In this document: positions 22,555 through 35,110 of the stretch, one piece after another
How the letters are laid out: each line of letters begins with the position of its first letter
Numbering within the stretch: the stretch's first letter is position 1
NCBI GenBank assembly: GCA_022605405.1
Contig: JABYQQ010000001.1
Coordinates: 3,410,001 to 3,474,000, forward strand
DNA: 64,000 nt
Source of the DNA: Earliella scabrosa
Taxonomy: Eukaryota > Basidiomycota > Agaricomycetes > Polyporales > Polyporaceae
Direction of reading: 5' to 3'
Notes under the pieces: model-generated
Database searches by the model: none
What the model saw: the letters and a program-made list of their open reading frames with translations, nothing else
What the model was told of the DNA's origin: nothing
Translations under genes and position numbers: made by a program

Positions 22555-25500
22555 CTATTGTTCTTTGTCCCCCCTCCGAGTCTCTTGCATCAACGGGTCC
22601 CTCTCTTCCTCCGCCTCCGCGCGAGTGATCGTTCCTTCGACGACCTGGCTTGCGATCATGTACATGTCGTACAACTCTTGAGGAAGCTCCTGTAGCGCCG
22701 GGACGCTCTCCATCGCCTCCACGTAACACTCGCGCTGCTGCGGAGGGACGTCGGACGTGCAATGCACCTCGCGCCACGGATCCACCAAGAAGCACAGGAT
22801 CTTGCGGCTATGTACGGTAACGTTACATGCCCTGAGCCCCCCTATCATGACGCCCCAAAGGTATGCCCAACGCAACTTCCGCTTCGACTACTTAACTCGC
22901 CTTTCGCTACTACGCCTAATCTTCGTGGAGAACCGCGGACGTCTAAATCTTCTCGCTCACATCAGCCCTACACGCTCAGAACGGGCGGGGGTACTAGACG
23001 CGGAAACTCACCTGGTCTAATGGAAGGGCCACTGCGCAAGGCCTGCCGTTGATACCGGCTTGATACGGGCAAAGTACAAAATGAGATACTATATCTCTCA
23101 TGCGCACGACTTCTACCTCCTGAGCTAATGTCTGGTAGATCAATGTCGCTCGAAGAGCGCTGTATCGACGGTATGGATCCTGGGTTGCATCTTCTCTCCT
23201 GAGGCTCTGGTAGCCGCGAATTGCCGCAAAGACTTGGTGGTGAAACTGTCCGTCTTGGCATCGTCTTTTGTGCACGAACAACTTCTCGATACGTCCGAGA
23301 CAGAGGCGCGCTCTGATGTCTTGATACACTACATGACTGTCCGCTTCAAAATGTGTTACCGAACAGAACCGTTTGCCGCGGTGTTTGATATGAGGAATAA
23401 TTTGCGCGGCGGCATTGAGAGTAAACTCGGGGCCCTGTGGTGTCCGTTCATGTATCGAGATGTAACTTGTAGAGTGGCTGAGATCAGCGTCCAGCGAGAT
23501 GCGCTTCAGCAAAGCTTGGTAAACTTCCAACGGGAGTACCGTGGTTTTGCTATCCTCGCATTTCAACACGGGTTCTGACAGCGGACCGTATACAGTGGAG
23601 TCGATACTGTGTGCGATGCTAGCATCGTCATCCATGAAGGCCGTATCAACGAGAGACGTGAACGGCTCCAAGACTGGGGGTACCGCCTCCGAGCATATCA
23701 TGGACTTGAGATTGTTGCCTAAGCACCATGCCCTAAAGAAGGTTCTCTCAATGTCGCCTATATTGTCAATTTGTTAGTCACCCGCTCTCTTAAATGTACA
23801 GGTAAACATACTCGTTCGGTTGTTGCTATTTGCCTTGCGCAGGATGCGAATAAACCGCTCGAATGGGAAAGCCCAGTACGCCTGTGTGGGCCCAAATCTC
23901 TCCAAGACTTCGCCCATGTGCAGAGCCAGATGCTGGTTGGGAACGAGGTCCTGCTCTGGAAAAAGCTCTCGTAGACCGCGGACATACTCAAATATATGAT
24001 GAGAGTAGGTCTGGATCTTGCCAGGCGTCATTTGGCGCGTTGTCCCATAGCGAACAGCAATCACCATGTGAAGGAAGTTGTCGAGGAGGTTACGACGACG
24101 GTCTGAGCTGGGTAGGTCTCCCCATAGTCGTATAAGTGTGATCGATAGATGGATGGTGCAGAAGGTTCGCCAATGGTCTGCACTCAAGGTCCCAGCACCG
24201 GCACTGCCCACATCAACCGGCACCCGTCCGACTGACGTGGGTACCAGTGTCAGTGCCATGTCTCGCCGGACTTCCTGAAGCACTGCTTTGTCTAGCACTG
24301 TCTCCTTTCGTTCACGGACCGAGGACGACTCTGAACGGATGTTCCCGGTACGCAACCGTGAAGCGGCCGCGACAGCGTTGTGGCGCTATGTCGTCAGCTT
24401 AGAGGATGGCATGGTGATGATAGGAGAAGCATGCGTACTTGTGCCAAAAGCTCCTCTGCCAATTTGAGCTTGGTGCGTTTTCCAGGAGGACCAAGCTCAG
24501 CAGCCTCATACAAGGCCCGCAATACGGGTAAGTTGAGTTTTTTGCTGAGTCCTTGTGGGTTGGTACAACACTGTAGACGCTGAACCGCTCGAGTGAGATC
24601 CTCCGGAGCAACTTCCGGCTCCTCTGCATCTACGTGATCGTCTACTTTGATGTTCATGCCGAATACTTTGCGGCAATGACGTTGGAAGAGGCCCAGAAAC
24701 ATGTTGTGCATGGTGTCGAGAACCACGTATCGGGTTGGACGCCAGTAGGGAAGCTCCAACAAAACAGAGTATCGGATGCCGTGTGCCTTAAAGAGCCTCG
24801 CACGCTCTTTTTGGCTCCTGGCGGCGTGCCACGAAGTGGCAAGCAAGCGGAATGTGGCACAGTCACGTCTAGGCCATTTGGCGGGATCGATCATGTTGAT
24901 GTCGCGTTTCTTGAGTTGACAGAAGGAGCAGAAATACGTGGCGCTGTGTGATGCTTGACCGGCCGTCTTGCGCACAGCACCTAGATCAGATACAAGTGCA
25001 ACCAACGCGCCGCGCGCTATGCGTCCCTCGTGATGCAAAGCAGTTCTCGAGAACTGGACACCTTCGTTCCATAGCTCCAGGAGCTCTGGAATTAGGGGGG
25101 AAATGAAGTGATTGACCTCAAGTACTGAAGGGGCTTTGGGACCGGGAAGCACTCCTGCGAGGTAGATGTTCTCTCGCTTGAACCGAACATCAGGCGGAAG
25201 GTTGAGGCAAGCCATGAATACGACTCCGGAGGAGACCGAAGCACCCGCTCGCCGGTTCCCGTGAGGATTGAACCAGTCAATGAACAGGCTAAACAGGAGC
25301 CTTATCTCGGTGCCTTCTTTACGGAGATATGTCATCCCATCGCGATACTGGAGAGCGGCGAGCTCTGCGGAGTAGAGGATATCATCGACTGGAGCACCAG
25401 GGAGGCGAGTTTCGCGCTCAAGCGACTGGTCTACCATTCTCTCGAAGTCTCGACGAGATAGCATCCGCCCAACCCAAGCAGTCAACGACTGATGCGTATA

Positions 25501-26770
25501 GGTACGAATCGGCCTGAGGGTGTTTGACTTGCCAGTACCGTCCCGCTCGACCGCGTCGACATCACAATCGCTATTTCCTCTGAGAAGCCTTGCCCCACAC
25601 CTGCCATCTTCCGGCGTGTCTTGATAGACACACCGTGTTGGAAAAGGGCACGATTTGCTGTTAGTATCGTGGACGGCCAAGGTTACGTCGTGGAAGAATG
25701 GAAGTGGGTCAATGGGTGTGCATGTGTTCGTCTGTCCCATAGGAAGACATGTCTCCGATTCAGGACGATCTGTGCGCCGGGGGGGATAAAGAGCGAAGCA
25801 TTCGGGGCAGCAAGCATATGTAGTGGTGTCCGGTTCAATATCGAATCGCTTGATCGCGGTGCTCAGGTCCGCCGGGATGCTCTTCATAACGGAGTCCAGG
25901 TCCCCCGTATGCGTTCCCATGACTTGCGAACAGACCTTCAGCAAAACCTGCAAGGCTTTGGAACTGAATCGGCATGCTGGTAAGGTCATCTGGTAGAGAA
26001 TATTGAGGGACACAACCAAGAACGCGCAGACAGTGACAATCGGGTTCTCATCTGGTGTACTCTCGAAGTGACGGTCTGTCGATACATCAGTATAAAACCT
26101 AGAAGTAGGATGGAGAACACTTACTCGTGTCATAAGTTCTCCGCCCCAAACCATGCGGGTCACGAGCAGCGCGCTGCTGGCGGATCCATTGGGACATCCT
26201 CCACTCCTCGAGCCTTGTCATCTCAGCGAGAATGATACTGCGGAGCTCTTCTTGATTTCGAAGGTTGGGGTCTCTATCCACCTCGTCTCGGGCCGTGAGA
26301 AGAGTAGATATATGCAGCAGCACGGATGCGTTACTAGGGGACGACTCCCGCAACGCGACCGGTCCCTCTCGCCAGTGTTGGTCATGATTCGGTCCCGGAT
26401 ACATTGCCGTGGGTACCGTTGGCGGATGCGAGAAGTCAATATTGTGAGGCTGCACGAAAGTCGATATACGCGAACGTAGCCACGAGCATAGTTCAGAATC
26501 ACCCCCGGCTGGAGATCGGCGATGAATTCGGTCCTCATATTCAATGTTTAGCGTAGGATCCGATGGCGATAAGGGGGTAGCTATACATATCTGCAAGCAA
26601 TGAGCAGGAGTACTAGTAACCGATCGAATAGGAAGAACACGCACATCCTGATGACTGAGGGCCAGAATGTCCCGTACATCCTGCGCCTTTGAGTGGATTG
26701 AGATGGTCGCGCGAGATTGAAGTGCTCCGTTGGGTCCACACTGATCGCAATAACAGACAGAGAGTGCCAT
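22555..26770 (-). CDS. CACTA (EnSpm) element transposase, Tnp2 family
   Basis: DNA transposon-encoded transposase with a DDE-type Tnp2 domain. Exons 26770..26125, 26051..24439, 24385..23812, 23757..23012 and 22887..22555 close in phase to give 1,303 aa without a stop. The N-terminus starts with the CYCDQCG zinc-like motif typical of basidiomycete CACTA proteins. Tnp2 landmarks in exon 2 are CCPECFALYPP, FIDWFNPHGNRRAG, SSGVVFMACLNLPPDVR, YLAGVLPGP, the FCSFC pair, LLELPYWRPTRYVVLDTMHN and FLGLFQRHCR. Exon 3 has HHIFEYVRGLRELFPEQDL and WAFPFERFIR. The fourth intron (124 nt) is longer than the rest, so the last exon is the least certain. No lesion was seen, so the gene may still be functional. 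Long-element ends were not identified. Confidence 0.9.
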
Positions 26771-26812
26771 GACGGGGATTCTAGTTCTGGTGTCGGAGGA
26801 TCATTCGCCTGA

Positions 26813-26822
26813 GTATATATAG
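26813..26822 (-). promoter_or_regulatory. TATA box of the Tnp2 transposase gene
   Basis: TATATATA on the minus strand, about 45 nt upstream of the ATG at 26770. Confidence 0.5.
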
Positions 26823-27577
26823 AGGTAGGAGGCTAGACATGTACAGTACCAGTCGCGCGCATCACCGGAATCAGTAATAACCCCTTCAAGCGACTTGATA
26901 GACAGAAACACATCTCGGGGCGTCCAAGGAGATCCAGGCGTTAAGGGGATCTATAGCTAGTAGTGTGCACAAGCACGGCTCGTCTAATGAGGGCATGTGT
27001 TCGTATTGAGTCAACGGGCATGACATACTACTTTCCCAGAAAGGCAAAGTGACAAACAGAGGATTGAGATCGAAGACGAACACAGCCCCGAAGAACGTGG
27101 AAGATTGGGTCTGCGCTCAACTCTAAGGACTTGTCTTGGTACAAGTATATCGAACAAGGGAAGTTGCTCACCACATATGGCACGAGTGTCACTTCACGAT
27201 GTGACGCGCGCCGTCATGACGGTCTGGGCGAGCAAAGCCGTGGAAGGCAGGGACTTTGGCGGTGAGGGAAGCAGAGTAGAGCCTGTTAGCCTAGCAGAGC
27301 AAGGCAATCGTGCAGAACTTACCCACCGTGTAGGCCGAAAATGTGAAAGTCCGGTGGATGTTACACGAGTTCACGTCTCGTTTGATCATCACAGGAACCG
27401 TCGCAAGATACGCTCGCAAGCCGCTGATTATGAAGTCTGGGCATGCAGCAGTTCAAGTCACGCTGACGCGTCTCGACCTTCGAGTCAAGGATTAGAGCCC
27501 CCGGCTCACCTGCTACTCATCGTGTTTGATGCTACGCTGCGCGAGAATGTATCAACAGGAGGAGAGCTCGAGAGTCT
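26823..27577. other. Unresolved region next to the transposon
   Basis: No convincing spliced gene. It probably contains the 5' terminal region of the CACTA element and the 3' end of the minus-strand coding-like block at 27578-28057. Confidence 0.35.
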
Positions 27578-28057
27578 CACCGGATCGCTCACCTTGATCA
27601 AAGACGTGATAGGCAGAACGGTAAGGACTCCACGCGGAGGATCCTTCGTGGACAGGTGCAACTGTACGAGATCGAGGTGAGCGTGATGCACTGCTCATGC
27701 GCCCACTCGACCATTCGTGGCGAGCACGTACCACCTTTCGGCGCTCCAGACGCATATACCTCAGGGAGATCCATCCCGTGTGAAGACGCCGCACGCATAC
27801 ACCAATTGCAAGGCCCGGGTGTCCTAAGGTCAGATCTTGCGCTGCATATGGCTGATACTGATAAGATGTTCGCACCTCAGATGGTGGCTGGAGCGGTGTC
27901 GCAAACAAAGCAATAGTAGAGCGAACCGTAACCTTACCGGACAAACGGCACTTGTGCCGATGGAAGTCGCCTCTCCAAAGTGATGCGCAGCACGATAACC
28001 ATGCGATTCATGCGGGGGATGGGAACGCAGGACATAACGTGATACTCTATCAGCCAT
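27578..28057 (-). CDS. Coding-like block with a CxxC pair; model incomplete
   Basis: Several exon-like pieces with good splice sites lie on the minus strand. The first starts at ATG 28057, overlaps the stop of the upstream block as TAATG, and ends at a GTAAGG donor. An internal piece carries PCNWCMRAA. A final piece (LHLSTKDPPRGVLTVLP, then a GTGAGC donor) follows a TACAG acceptor. The pieces look real, but no full set of phases could be closed. It may be the 3' part of the gene at 28057-28604. Confidence 0.25.
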
Positions 28058-28604
28058 TACTTCCGAGTAGCACGTCCACTGAAGGAAACACGGCGTCCTA
28101 TGGCTCAAGTCAGCATCGTTCGGATGCAGTGGGATCTAAGACTCACGTTTGCCTAGCGGAGCATCACTATCGCTCTCCTCAGCGATGCTGTTGGAGGGAC
28201 GTGCACGCGGAGCACGCGGTGAACGACACGTAGCATCTAAGGGTCCGCAGCTCCTGTATGCCACGTAGATTCTTCACGTCGTTGCTAACCAGATGGACGG
28301 CGATAGCGAGAATCTGTGAGCTCCGGGGGAGGGGCGGCAACCTCGTCGTTGATCTTGCTGCAAGTGATAGCGTCGTTCCACAGTTCTCCGTCGACGACAC
28401 TCGCCTCCTTGCGCTGAACCGCCTCGCCACGCTCTGCCGCTCCGCAAGTCCGGGGGGTCGTTGTCTGCCTTCGGGCTTGTTTTCCTCGCTGCTCCCCAGC
28501 CACGCCGGCGGGAAGTGGAACCGTCCCTGCTTGGATTATCGGTCTTAGCCTTTGGACACGATAAGAGATCATCTTACCGCTACGCCAAAATCACTCGTCG
28601 GCAT
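28057..28604 (-). CDS. Small basic Arg/Ser-rich protein, partial model
   Basis: Exon 1 is 28604..28578, starting MPTSDFGVA, spliced in phase 0 to 28526 (branch GCTAAGA, acceptor GCAG), continuing GRFHFPPAWLGSSEENKPEG. The final exon, 28097..28057, is joined through a GTGAGT...CATAG intron to an acidic SIAEESDSDAPLGK segment, and ends with RRRVSFSGRATRK, a likely nuclear localisation stretch. The link between the two halves (around 28150-28330) could not be fixed. Family unknown. Confidence 0.35.
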
Positions 28605-29032
28605 TGAATGTTTGACAACCGGAGCAACGTTGGTAGCACCGCAGGATAGATCTTTCTCGGAGCACGTTCGCACCTCTGCCTACGCACTTCGTCAAGATCG
28701 ATGAACAACTGACGATTGACACTTGCGACCTCGTTGAACCCAGGGAAGATCCTGACTGACTGTCCAGCGCGACGGATAGCATAGATTACATCAAGGAGAT
28801 CTGGATGGTAAGAGTGGTGGATGAACTGCGGCGAGCGACTCATGAGCCTCAACTGTGGAAGCGAGTTCAGGCGGCGCTAGAGATATCGCTGGCGGGAAGT
28901 CATTTTTTGAATGTCCGAAGGTGACAATTGTCAACACCATCAGACGGAACGCACACAATTCTGGAGTGCATACTGCATGAGCTATTGAACCGGCCGCGGC
29001 TATTGAATACAATATTATATAGGCACAGTATT

Positions 29033-30814
29033 CTACACCATCCCATGTGCCTGAACCCGCATCCATAGCTCGTCGACGCCGACTGGTGGTCGAGGGCGGA
29101 GCACTTGTATGTCAAGCGGAGTACAACGATTGAGGAACAGGGAGTCGTAGCAATCAATTGGAAGGCCCTTCGGCGCCGCCACCGATTGTCGGACACGGAG
29201 GGTACGGTGACGAACGCGGATGGGGTTGCCATTCGGATTTCGGGTGGCAGCGTGAATCAAGTCCATGTGTCGGTATAGATGGACCAGCGCCTGTGCTCTC
29301 CACGGTTTGTCATAGGTTGCATATTGACGGCCTTGTCCAGGAAGGCTGGGTATCTCTTCGTCTGAGCTGATGCCTACTGTCCCAACCTCTTTGATGAGAT
29401 TGAAGACTTTGGCCGAGTCTGGGGGAGGAAGATACCGAGCAGCATCGCGTCGATTGCGGAAGGTCTGTGAGTAATGCGGTAGTTAGATTGAATAAGGTCT
29501 GTGATTAACACATACTCACAGTACCGATGCGACTGTTGCGCGCGTAATGCTTCGCCTTGGCAACCTTCTCAGACTCTAACGGAGGATCTTGCTGAGCGAC
29601 CCAGCACTTCCTTAAGTGGGCCAGGTGGCGCCGATATAGTTTGATGAACCCTTCCCGGTCTTGGTACGGTGCGGGGATGAGGTTGATGTCGTACTGCCCA
29701 GCGATAGCACTCGCCCAGAAGTCCGCACAGAATGCGTTCTCTACACAAACGTTGTATACCGAGGTGGCCGTGTTCGTCCAATCGACGCGATATGGCTTGG
29801 GTAGAGACTCGCCTCGGTTAACTCGGCGTAACAACCCCCGTACTTCTTCCGGGGACGGGGCCTCTGGCAACGCGTCGGTGCGATTGAAACCAAAGGTGAG
29901 TTTCATGTGCTTTCTTATACATCTCTGGAGATGAAACAAATCGTTGTAGTCGGAGGAAGCATAGACGCCGGAGACGGAGACTTACTCGAGCGTAGTTTGC
30001 GGATGAGTCCTTCTTGGGAAGCCGCACGATGGGGCGAATGGCATGCTGCGAGTTATCATCGAGTTCGGCTGACCTGGATGTGTTCATGACACGGATTGAG
30101 TCGTCTAAGGCGGTGAGTCGTGCGTCAGTGACTCTTAGATTTTCGACGATGAATTGGTGCAGTTGTGTTATGGTGGTGGTGATGCGCTTAAGTTGCTCAA
30201 AAACATCATCTGATATCAGAAGATCCTACATATTGACATACGTGAGAGGATGGATGCTTCGGAAGGTGTATATTACTCTCACCTCGGGGTGCGGATCGTT
30301 GCGACTAGGGGGTAGTTCAGCATCAACTTCCATGTCTCGTTCGGTAGATGGATCCCGAAGATTGTGGCTGGGCGAGTACTCCTGTCAGATCCGGAATGAG
30401 CATGAATCACTAGTAACACCGAGAGTTGTGGGTCTACCTCTCTGCCCGGTGGTCGGTGTGGACTGTTGTATCCTGCCGTACCAGGTTGCCCTGGGTGAAA
30501 CGTCGTCACACTATCCTCCATGTCAATATCACTGTCGACATCAAAGCCAGTGTCACATGGCTCCGAGGATGGTGACAGCAACCAAGATATGACCGGCTCG
30601 TCGACATCTAAGTGCCAAGCGGCTTCACGGGGTTTGCTGGAGTCAGCACTCGGCGACGATGATAGAAGCCAGCCTGTCCCATTGATTGTATCTCCCTGTA
30701 ACCAAAAGTTAGCAGTTCACCGTATACCCAGAAGTGATGACTCACGTTCGAGACTGAGGACGGAGGAGAGCTCATGAGCCAGTCCACGTTCCCGTTGCTG
30801 CTGCCGGTCGCCAT
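29033..30814 (-). CDS. Lineage-expanded agaricomycete protein with SSDEE motif, 500 aa
   Basis: Exons 30814..30746, 30695..30438, 30381..30283, 30225..29986, 29924..29520 and 29464..29033 are all GT-AG and phase-consistent, giving 500 aa. The N-terminal third is acidic and disordered; a short coiled coil follows (DVFEQLKRITTTITQLHQF). The conserved core reads CIRKHMKLTFGFNRT, then YRVDWTNTATSVYN, REGFIKLYRRHLAHLRK, VGISSDEE, YDKPWRAQALVHLY and PKGLPIDCYDSLFL. From memory this core recurs in a large family repeated in Agaricomycetes genomes; its function is not known to me. It lies between two blocks of transposon or unresolved sequence, which fits its expanded, dispersed nature. Confidence 0.75.
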
Positions 30815-31103
30815 TCCAGTGGAAGCGTGTGGAGGTGTCTGCGATGCATATCATATAGCCCTAAATTAACCTTCATTGTCAATGTCTGTTCAGGGCAAAG
30901 CGCCATGTCTGCACCGGAGTGTTAACGTTGACACGGATATACGCGATCAAGGAGGTGTCTAGAGCAGGACAATACCACATGGGGTGGTCTTGAGGCGCCG
31001 ATGCCGCGGCCGCTTACTCATCACTATTAAGCGCCATATGACGGCGCCCCGGTCCGGCTTGGTATATACCTTGACTTCGCACTACTTACTCCTCCAGATC
31101 ATC

Positions 31104-31777
31104 ATGCCGCTACAGAATCCGCAGTCCACCAGGTACAGATACTTCCCAGAATCTGTCTATGTTCTTAGAAACTAACAGTACCTCTTCAGTCAGGATGGAA
31201 GCCTCGGCCGTTGCCCGTGTCCCTCCTATCGCCGTCTGTCAATCGAGGATCCAGTTGGTGGGGACTGGTTGCACGCGAAGCGGCGCTTCCACGATGCCGC
31301 TTACCGTTATGTACGCTCTGGGCAGTACAGGGTGAGTTGCTACCACTAGTGCTGACTGCGCTGCGTGTTGCTCACAGAAGTGTACAGGCGCAAGTCGATA
31401 TGTTGTCTCTTCTCCTCGACAGGAAGGGAGAAGCCGCGTCTTCTGAGCATGCAGAAGCAGCAGTAGCTCTGCATGATACCACAACTCGGATGCTTGAGTC
31501 ATACGTTAGCATTGGTGCACCGCAGGTATGTCTAGCACCACGCTTGCGAACGTCCTGCTCATCCTGAGCTAAATAGGGAGGTGACTTGCCATTGTGCGAT
31601 ACCGAAGAAATTCATCCTCTTGCGGCCCCCGCTCACATGCTCGCTCTCGACATGAGCATCACCCAGTTTCTGCTTCTGCGAGATACTGTTCGACTTCTGC
31701 TCGACTACATTGATGGAGAATCCGATTTACTCTCATCTATATCTATAGGCACGCCGTCCTGTCTCGGACGACGATAA
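31104..31777 (+). CDS. Family-X member 1 (paralogue of the 35.1 and 54.8 kb genes)
   Basis: Exons 31104..31132, 31190..31331, 31388..31525 and 31577..31777, introns 51-57 nt, all phases closing, 169 aa. The core GDWLHAKRRFHDAAYRYV matches AAWFEAKRRFREAGYR in the minus-strand genes at 35111-35761 and 54834-55504. A second shared block is SSEHAEAAVALHDTTTRML, and a third is a predicted helix ending RLLLDYIDGE. It is all-helical and charged, with no membrane segment. Function unknown. It sits 210 bp before the RING gene in the same direction. A TATATA about 40 nt upstream supports the start. Confidence 0.65.
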
Positions 31778-31937
31778 CAACGGTCATGTAGGCAATAATT
31801 TGGTGCTTGTTTATGTTTGTGACGTGTGTCAGACCATTGCGAGACTGCTATTTCCGGGAATTCCCTCTAGCAGGCTGCGTTTCTAACGGATGCTGAGTCA
31901 GGTCGTTTTAGAACGAACCAGCACCAACGTCGGACGC

Positions 31938-31944
31938 ATATATA
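31938..31944 (+). promoter_or_regulatory. TATA box of the RING gene
   Basis: TATATAG about 45 nt before the ATG at 31987. Confidence 0.5.
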
Positions 31945-31986
31945 GCCCGCGAGCGAGGACTGCTGCTCCCATCTCACTCCAGGCTC

Positions 31987-32748
31987 ATGGATTGCGTGGC
32001 GTGCGGTACGGACCTAGTGGAACCCACTGCTCGGCCAATATTACTCAGTTGCGGTATGTAGAGCTTGGAATCTCTGTACTCATACTCAAAGCTCCGGTTA
32101 CGGTTACTCAGGTCACGTTCTGTGTGATGTCTGTTTAACCAATACCTTCCTCTGCCCGACTTGCAAGGAGGTGGTGACTATCGCAACAAGACTGTTTCCC
32201 GTGGTGGTCGGCAAGACATGTCTTTCCACCCCACTGCTGAACGTCCAGAGCCTGTGCCCGGCAGACGACAACCAATTTGCGGCGAGGTATGCTGGAATCG
32301 AGGTGGGTTTAGAGGGTTGGACTATCTGACTGCCTCCGACACTCACAAACCCTTCGGGTAGTCTCACCTTGATCGAGCGCTGCATCAGCTCAGGAGGTTC
32401 ACAGAAGAGAGTATCACGCCGACTGTGCTTGAACACCTCAGCAGCTGCAACTTATCTCACCGCCGCCTGATTGCCCAGAAGATGGACAGTTACTTCACGA
32501 CACGAGCGCGTGCGGCGCATTTGCAGCAAGAAGCCTCCATCTTAACCCAACAGCTCGCAACTCAGCGTGAATTAGTGAAGGACGCGAAGAAGCAAATGTC
32601 GAGAGCAACAGCTGCTCTGAATAGATCCCGTCGCTTGCACAGCAAAGAGCAGAACGAACTCAGAAGGGAGATAACCAAGGCAGATCAAAGGATCCAAAGG
32701 CAGCGTCGTCGTGTAAGTGCTATTCTATTTCTGGAAGAATCCCATTGA
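31987..32748 (+). CDS. RING-finger plus coiled-coil protein, putative E3 ubiquitin ligase
   Basis: Exons 31987..32053, 32112..32302 and 32362..32748 close in phase to give 214 aa. The RING is at residues 3-40 and complete: CVAC, then LLSCGH, LCDVC and FLCPTC, that is C-x2-C...C-x-H-x2-C-x2-C-x6-C-x2-C. The intron splits it right before the central Gly-His. From about residue 125 on there is a long charged helix (QQEASILTQQLATQREL...RRLHSKEQNELRREITKAD), a coiled coil. RING plus coiled coil is the layout of many RNF212/Zip3-like and other small E3 ligases, but the specific subfamily is not clear. The end could instead be a further exon after a GTAAGT at 32713; the read-through stop was kept. 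Confidence 0.7.
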
Positions 32749-33852
32749 ACAGGGTATAGGAGCGCAGGGAAGCTATAGAGTCGGGTTAGAGGCGTGAAAG
32801 ACAGGAACTGATGCACATGGGTGGGAGCCGTGCGCGATTCAGTATGCGTTACCCTGTAAATTCCCATGCTTCTAGCGATTTGAGCGCGCTATTGCTCGTT
32901 CATTAGTATCATCTCGCGATCGGTCTGCCTCGATTCCATGGAGGACGGTTGCCTCAAGAGCCAGGTCTGCTACTCAAGCGCGAGAGCCCAGAATCCCGCC
33001 ACATGCGTCGCACTTGTGCCACTCGGCTACCATGAGGCTACGGGGAATTGCACATCAGCGGGCGAGATCCTCCGTCACCGAACCGGATATTTCTCGATCA
33101 GGCCGAGAGAAGCGTTAGCTTCCATCGAGATAGTCCAACACAGTACCCTGTTTCATGATCAGCCCCTGTGCCACTCGGAGACATTACCATACTCGCAGTC
33201 GATCGAAGTCTGATGTCAAACTCGCACAGGCCGGTGAACACGGCCCCCGTGGCTTCAGGCGGCCTGTCAGCGAGTCTACGCGTGCATGCATCACTCTGTT
33301 GAGACATCATTGCTTGAACCTGTGTAGAATTGTCCGGCGTTTCAACTCTTATCGGACCTCCGGCGCAGTAATTGATACCGATCATATGCATATGAGGCCA
33401 CCGATGCCAATGTGTGTAGAGTATCATATGCCTTACCAGTTACGTGCACTCAAACTCTCCAGAGCGGATGCTCTTCGGCTATTCACCTCCGCTGTCTTCC
33501 TATACGCTATGGCAGTATGTCCTGCTGACAGCAAGCTACAAACCTCCACTTGTATGGCGCTTTGGAGCTATATGGAAGTCGTGTTGAAGCCTACGGCAAG
33601 GTATGATCTGAATCATACAAAATGATGGAGTGGTGAATGAGAAATTTGAGCCGGTACAGATATCTCGCGCGAATGGCACACCGCGTATGCGAGTATATGT
33701 TACAGCAAATATCGCTCGAAGGTCTACTCAATCTTGGTGGAGGCATGGTCTAGTTTCCACGTGTGAACCATAGAACGAGGGGGACAGCCACGAGAACGCT
33801 TGCGCCTATATCTTGTCACTCGGTTGGGCTAGGACGATTCATCAGACTTCCA
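32749..33852. other. Unresolved region
   Basis: Only short frames on both strands, with no splice chain that closes. No recognisable family motif. Confidence 0.3.
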
Positions 33853-34500
33853 TCAGATCAAAGTAGCAATCCCAGCTCCCACCTGTACGAAATGATACTC
33901 GATCGGGGCCTGCTCCTCACAATTATCTATCCTAACGTCGATATCTGCGCAAATGAAGTCGGTGGACGCTGGCTCGTCCTTCAAGAACCCTCCTTGCCGC
34001 GTGTCAGGGTCTCGTATATCTGTGGCGATGCCGCCCGGCGCGGCATAACTTTGGGAGTGAGGAGTTGCAGCGCCGTCACCAACGCTGTATGCGTACGCGT
34101 GTAGGGTATCGATATCGCTCGGCGAATGCTTGCTGTCGGTCTGAAGATGATTGCTCAAGCGTCTAGTATAGTTTCGTCAGACACAAAGAAGGGGTGTACG
34201 AGGTACCGGACTCACAACAAGGAAGGATCTATGCACATGTCGCTGTCGCCGTAGCTGGGGCTTGGCGCGGTGGCGCGATAGTTGCAGATAGTTGGCGCTG
34301 GATGATCGACACAGAGCTGTCCAAGTTCTGTGGAGGGGCGTGCTGGCAGATGGACACGATGCCGTTCAAATTCCGAGGATGGGCATCGGTGACGCTGACG
34401 ACGTTTCGTCAGGACTCCAATTTAGCATACTTAGTGAGAACGCGCGCACTGAATTAAGGATGCCCAGTTCGGGTTCTGGTCGAATGATTTCGAACCGGAA
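33853..34500 (-). other. Coding-like minus-strand segments, unresolved
   Basis: Two exon-like pieces: one around 34470-34250 with VSICQHAPPQNLDSSVSIIQ, and one from a TACTAG acceptor near 34165 to a CAG/GTGGGA donor at about 33880 with FICADIDVRIDNCEEQ. Amino-acid composition and splice sites suggest a gene, but phases between the two do not agree without an unseen exon. Confidence 0.25.
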
Positions 34501-35110
34501 GTAAGGGCAACTGTCATGGGGATGGTGAATTCCCCAGCGAAATCGCTGCCCCTAGTACGTGTAGAGATGATCATGAGGCCCACGAACATGGGAAAGCCAA
34601 GACAGGGCGACTCACGTTATAAGTCATCTAGTTGATCGGGAATCGGAGTACTAGTATTGCATGCGGGGGTCTCGACAATATAGATCCCGTTGTGACTATC
34701 GAGAGAAGGTCTGGGTGATCTGGGGAGGGCTTTATAAGTAGGGAACTACTTTACGAAGTTAGCGTTCCGCGACGAACCCCGGATTCGGATATCACCAGAT
34801 GACACATACCATATACGTTGGCGATGGATCTAAAGATCACTACGGTTTAGGGAAATTGGAATATTCCAAATTGGGAGTGCGATCTAGATGACCGCTAGCT
34901 ATAGCTGACTGAGAGGGACATGTTACAGACAACGCCATATGTATGGCCACGTGGTTCGGTCTTGGTGATCATGAATCAGCGGACAGCTCGTAAGGGCGTA
35001 AGTATGGGGCCGCCCGTACGTTTGGTCTCGCCCACACATGACGATCGTGCATAGTACTCGATACATAACAAGAGGAGCATCTTGAATGTCACTACCGACT
35101 GGATCGCAGG
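34501..35110. other. Intergenic region, AT-rich
   Basis: About 0.6 kb without a coding chain; includes a TTTATAAGT near 34730. Confidence 0.4.

Noticed and set aside
22281..26965. CACTAATAG / CTAGTAGTG as ends of the Tnp2 element
   Set aside because: Only eight of nine terminal bases match as inverted repeats, similarity stops there, and flanking triplets (TGT, TGC) do not match.
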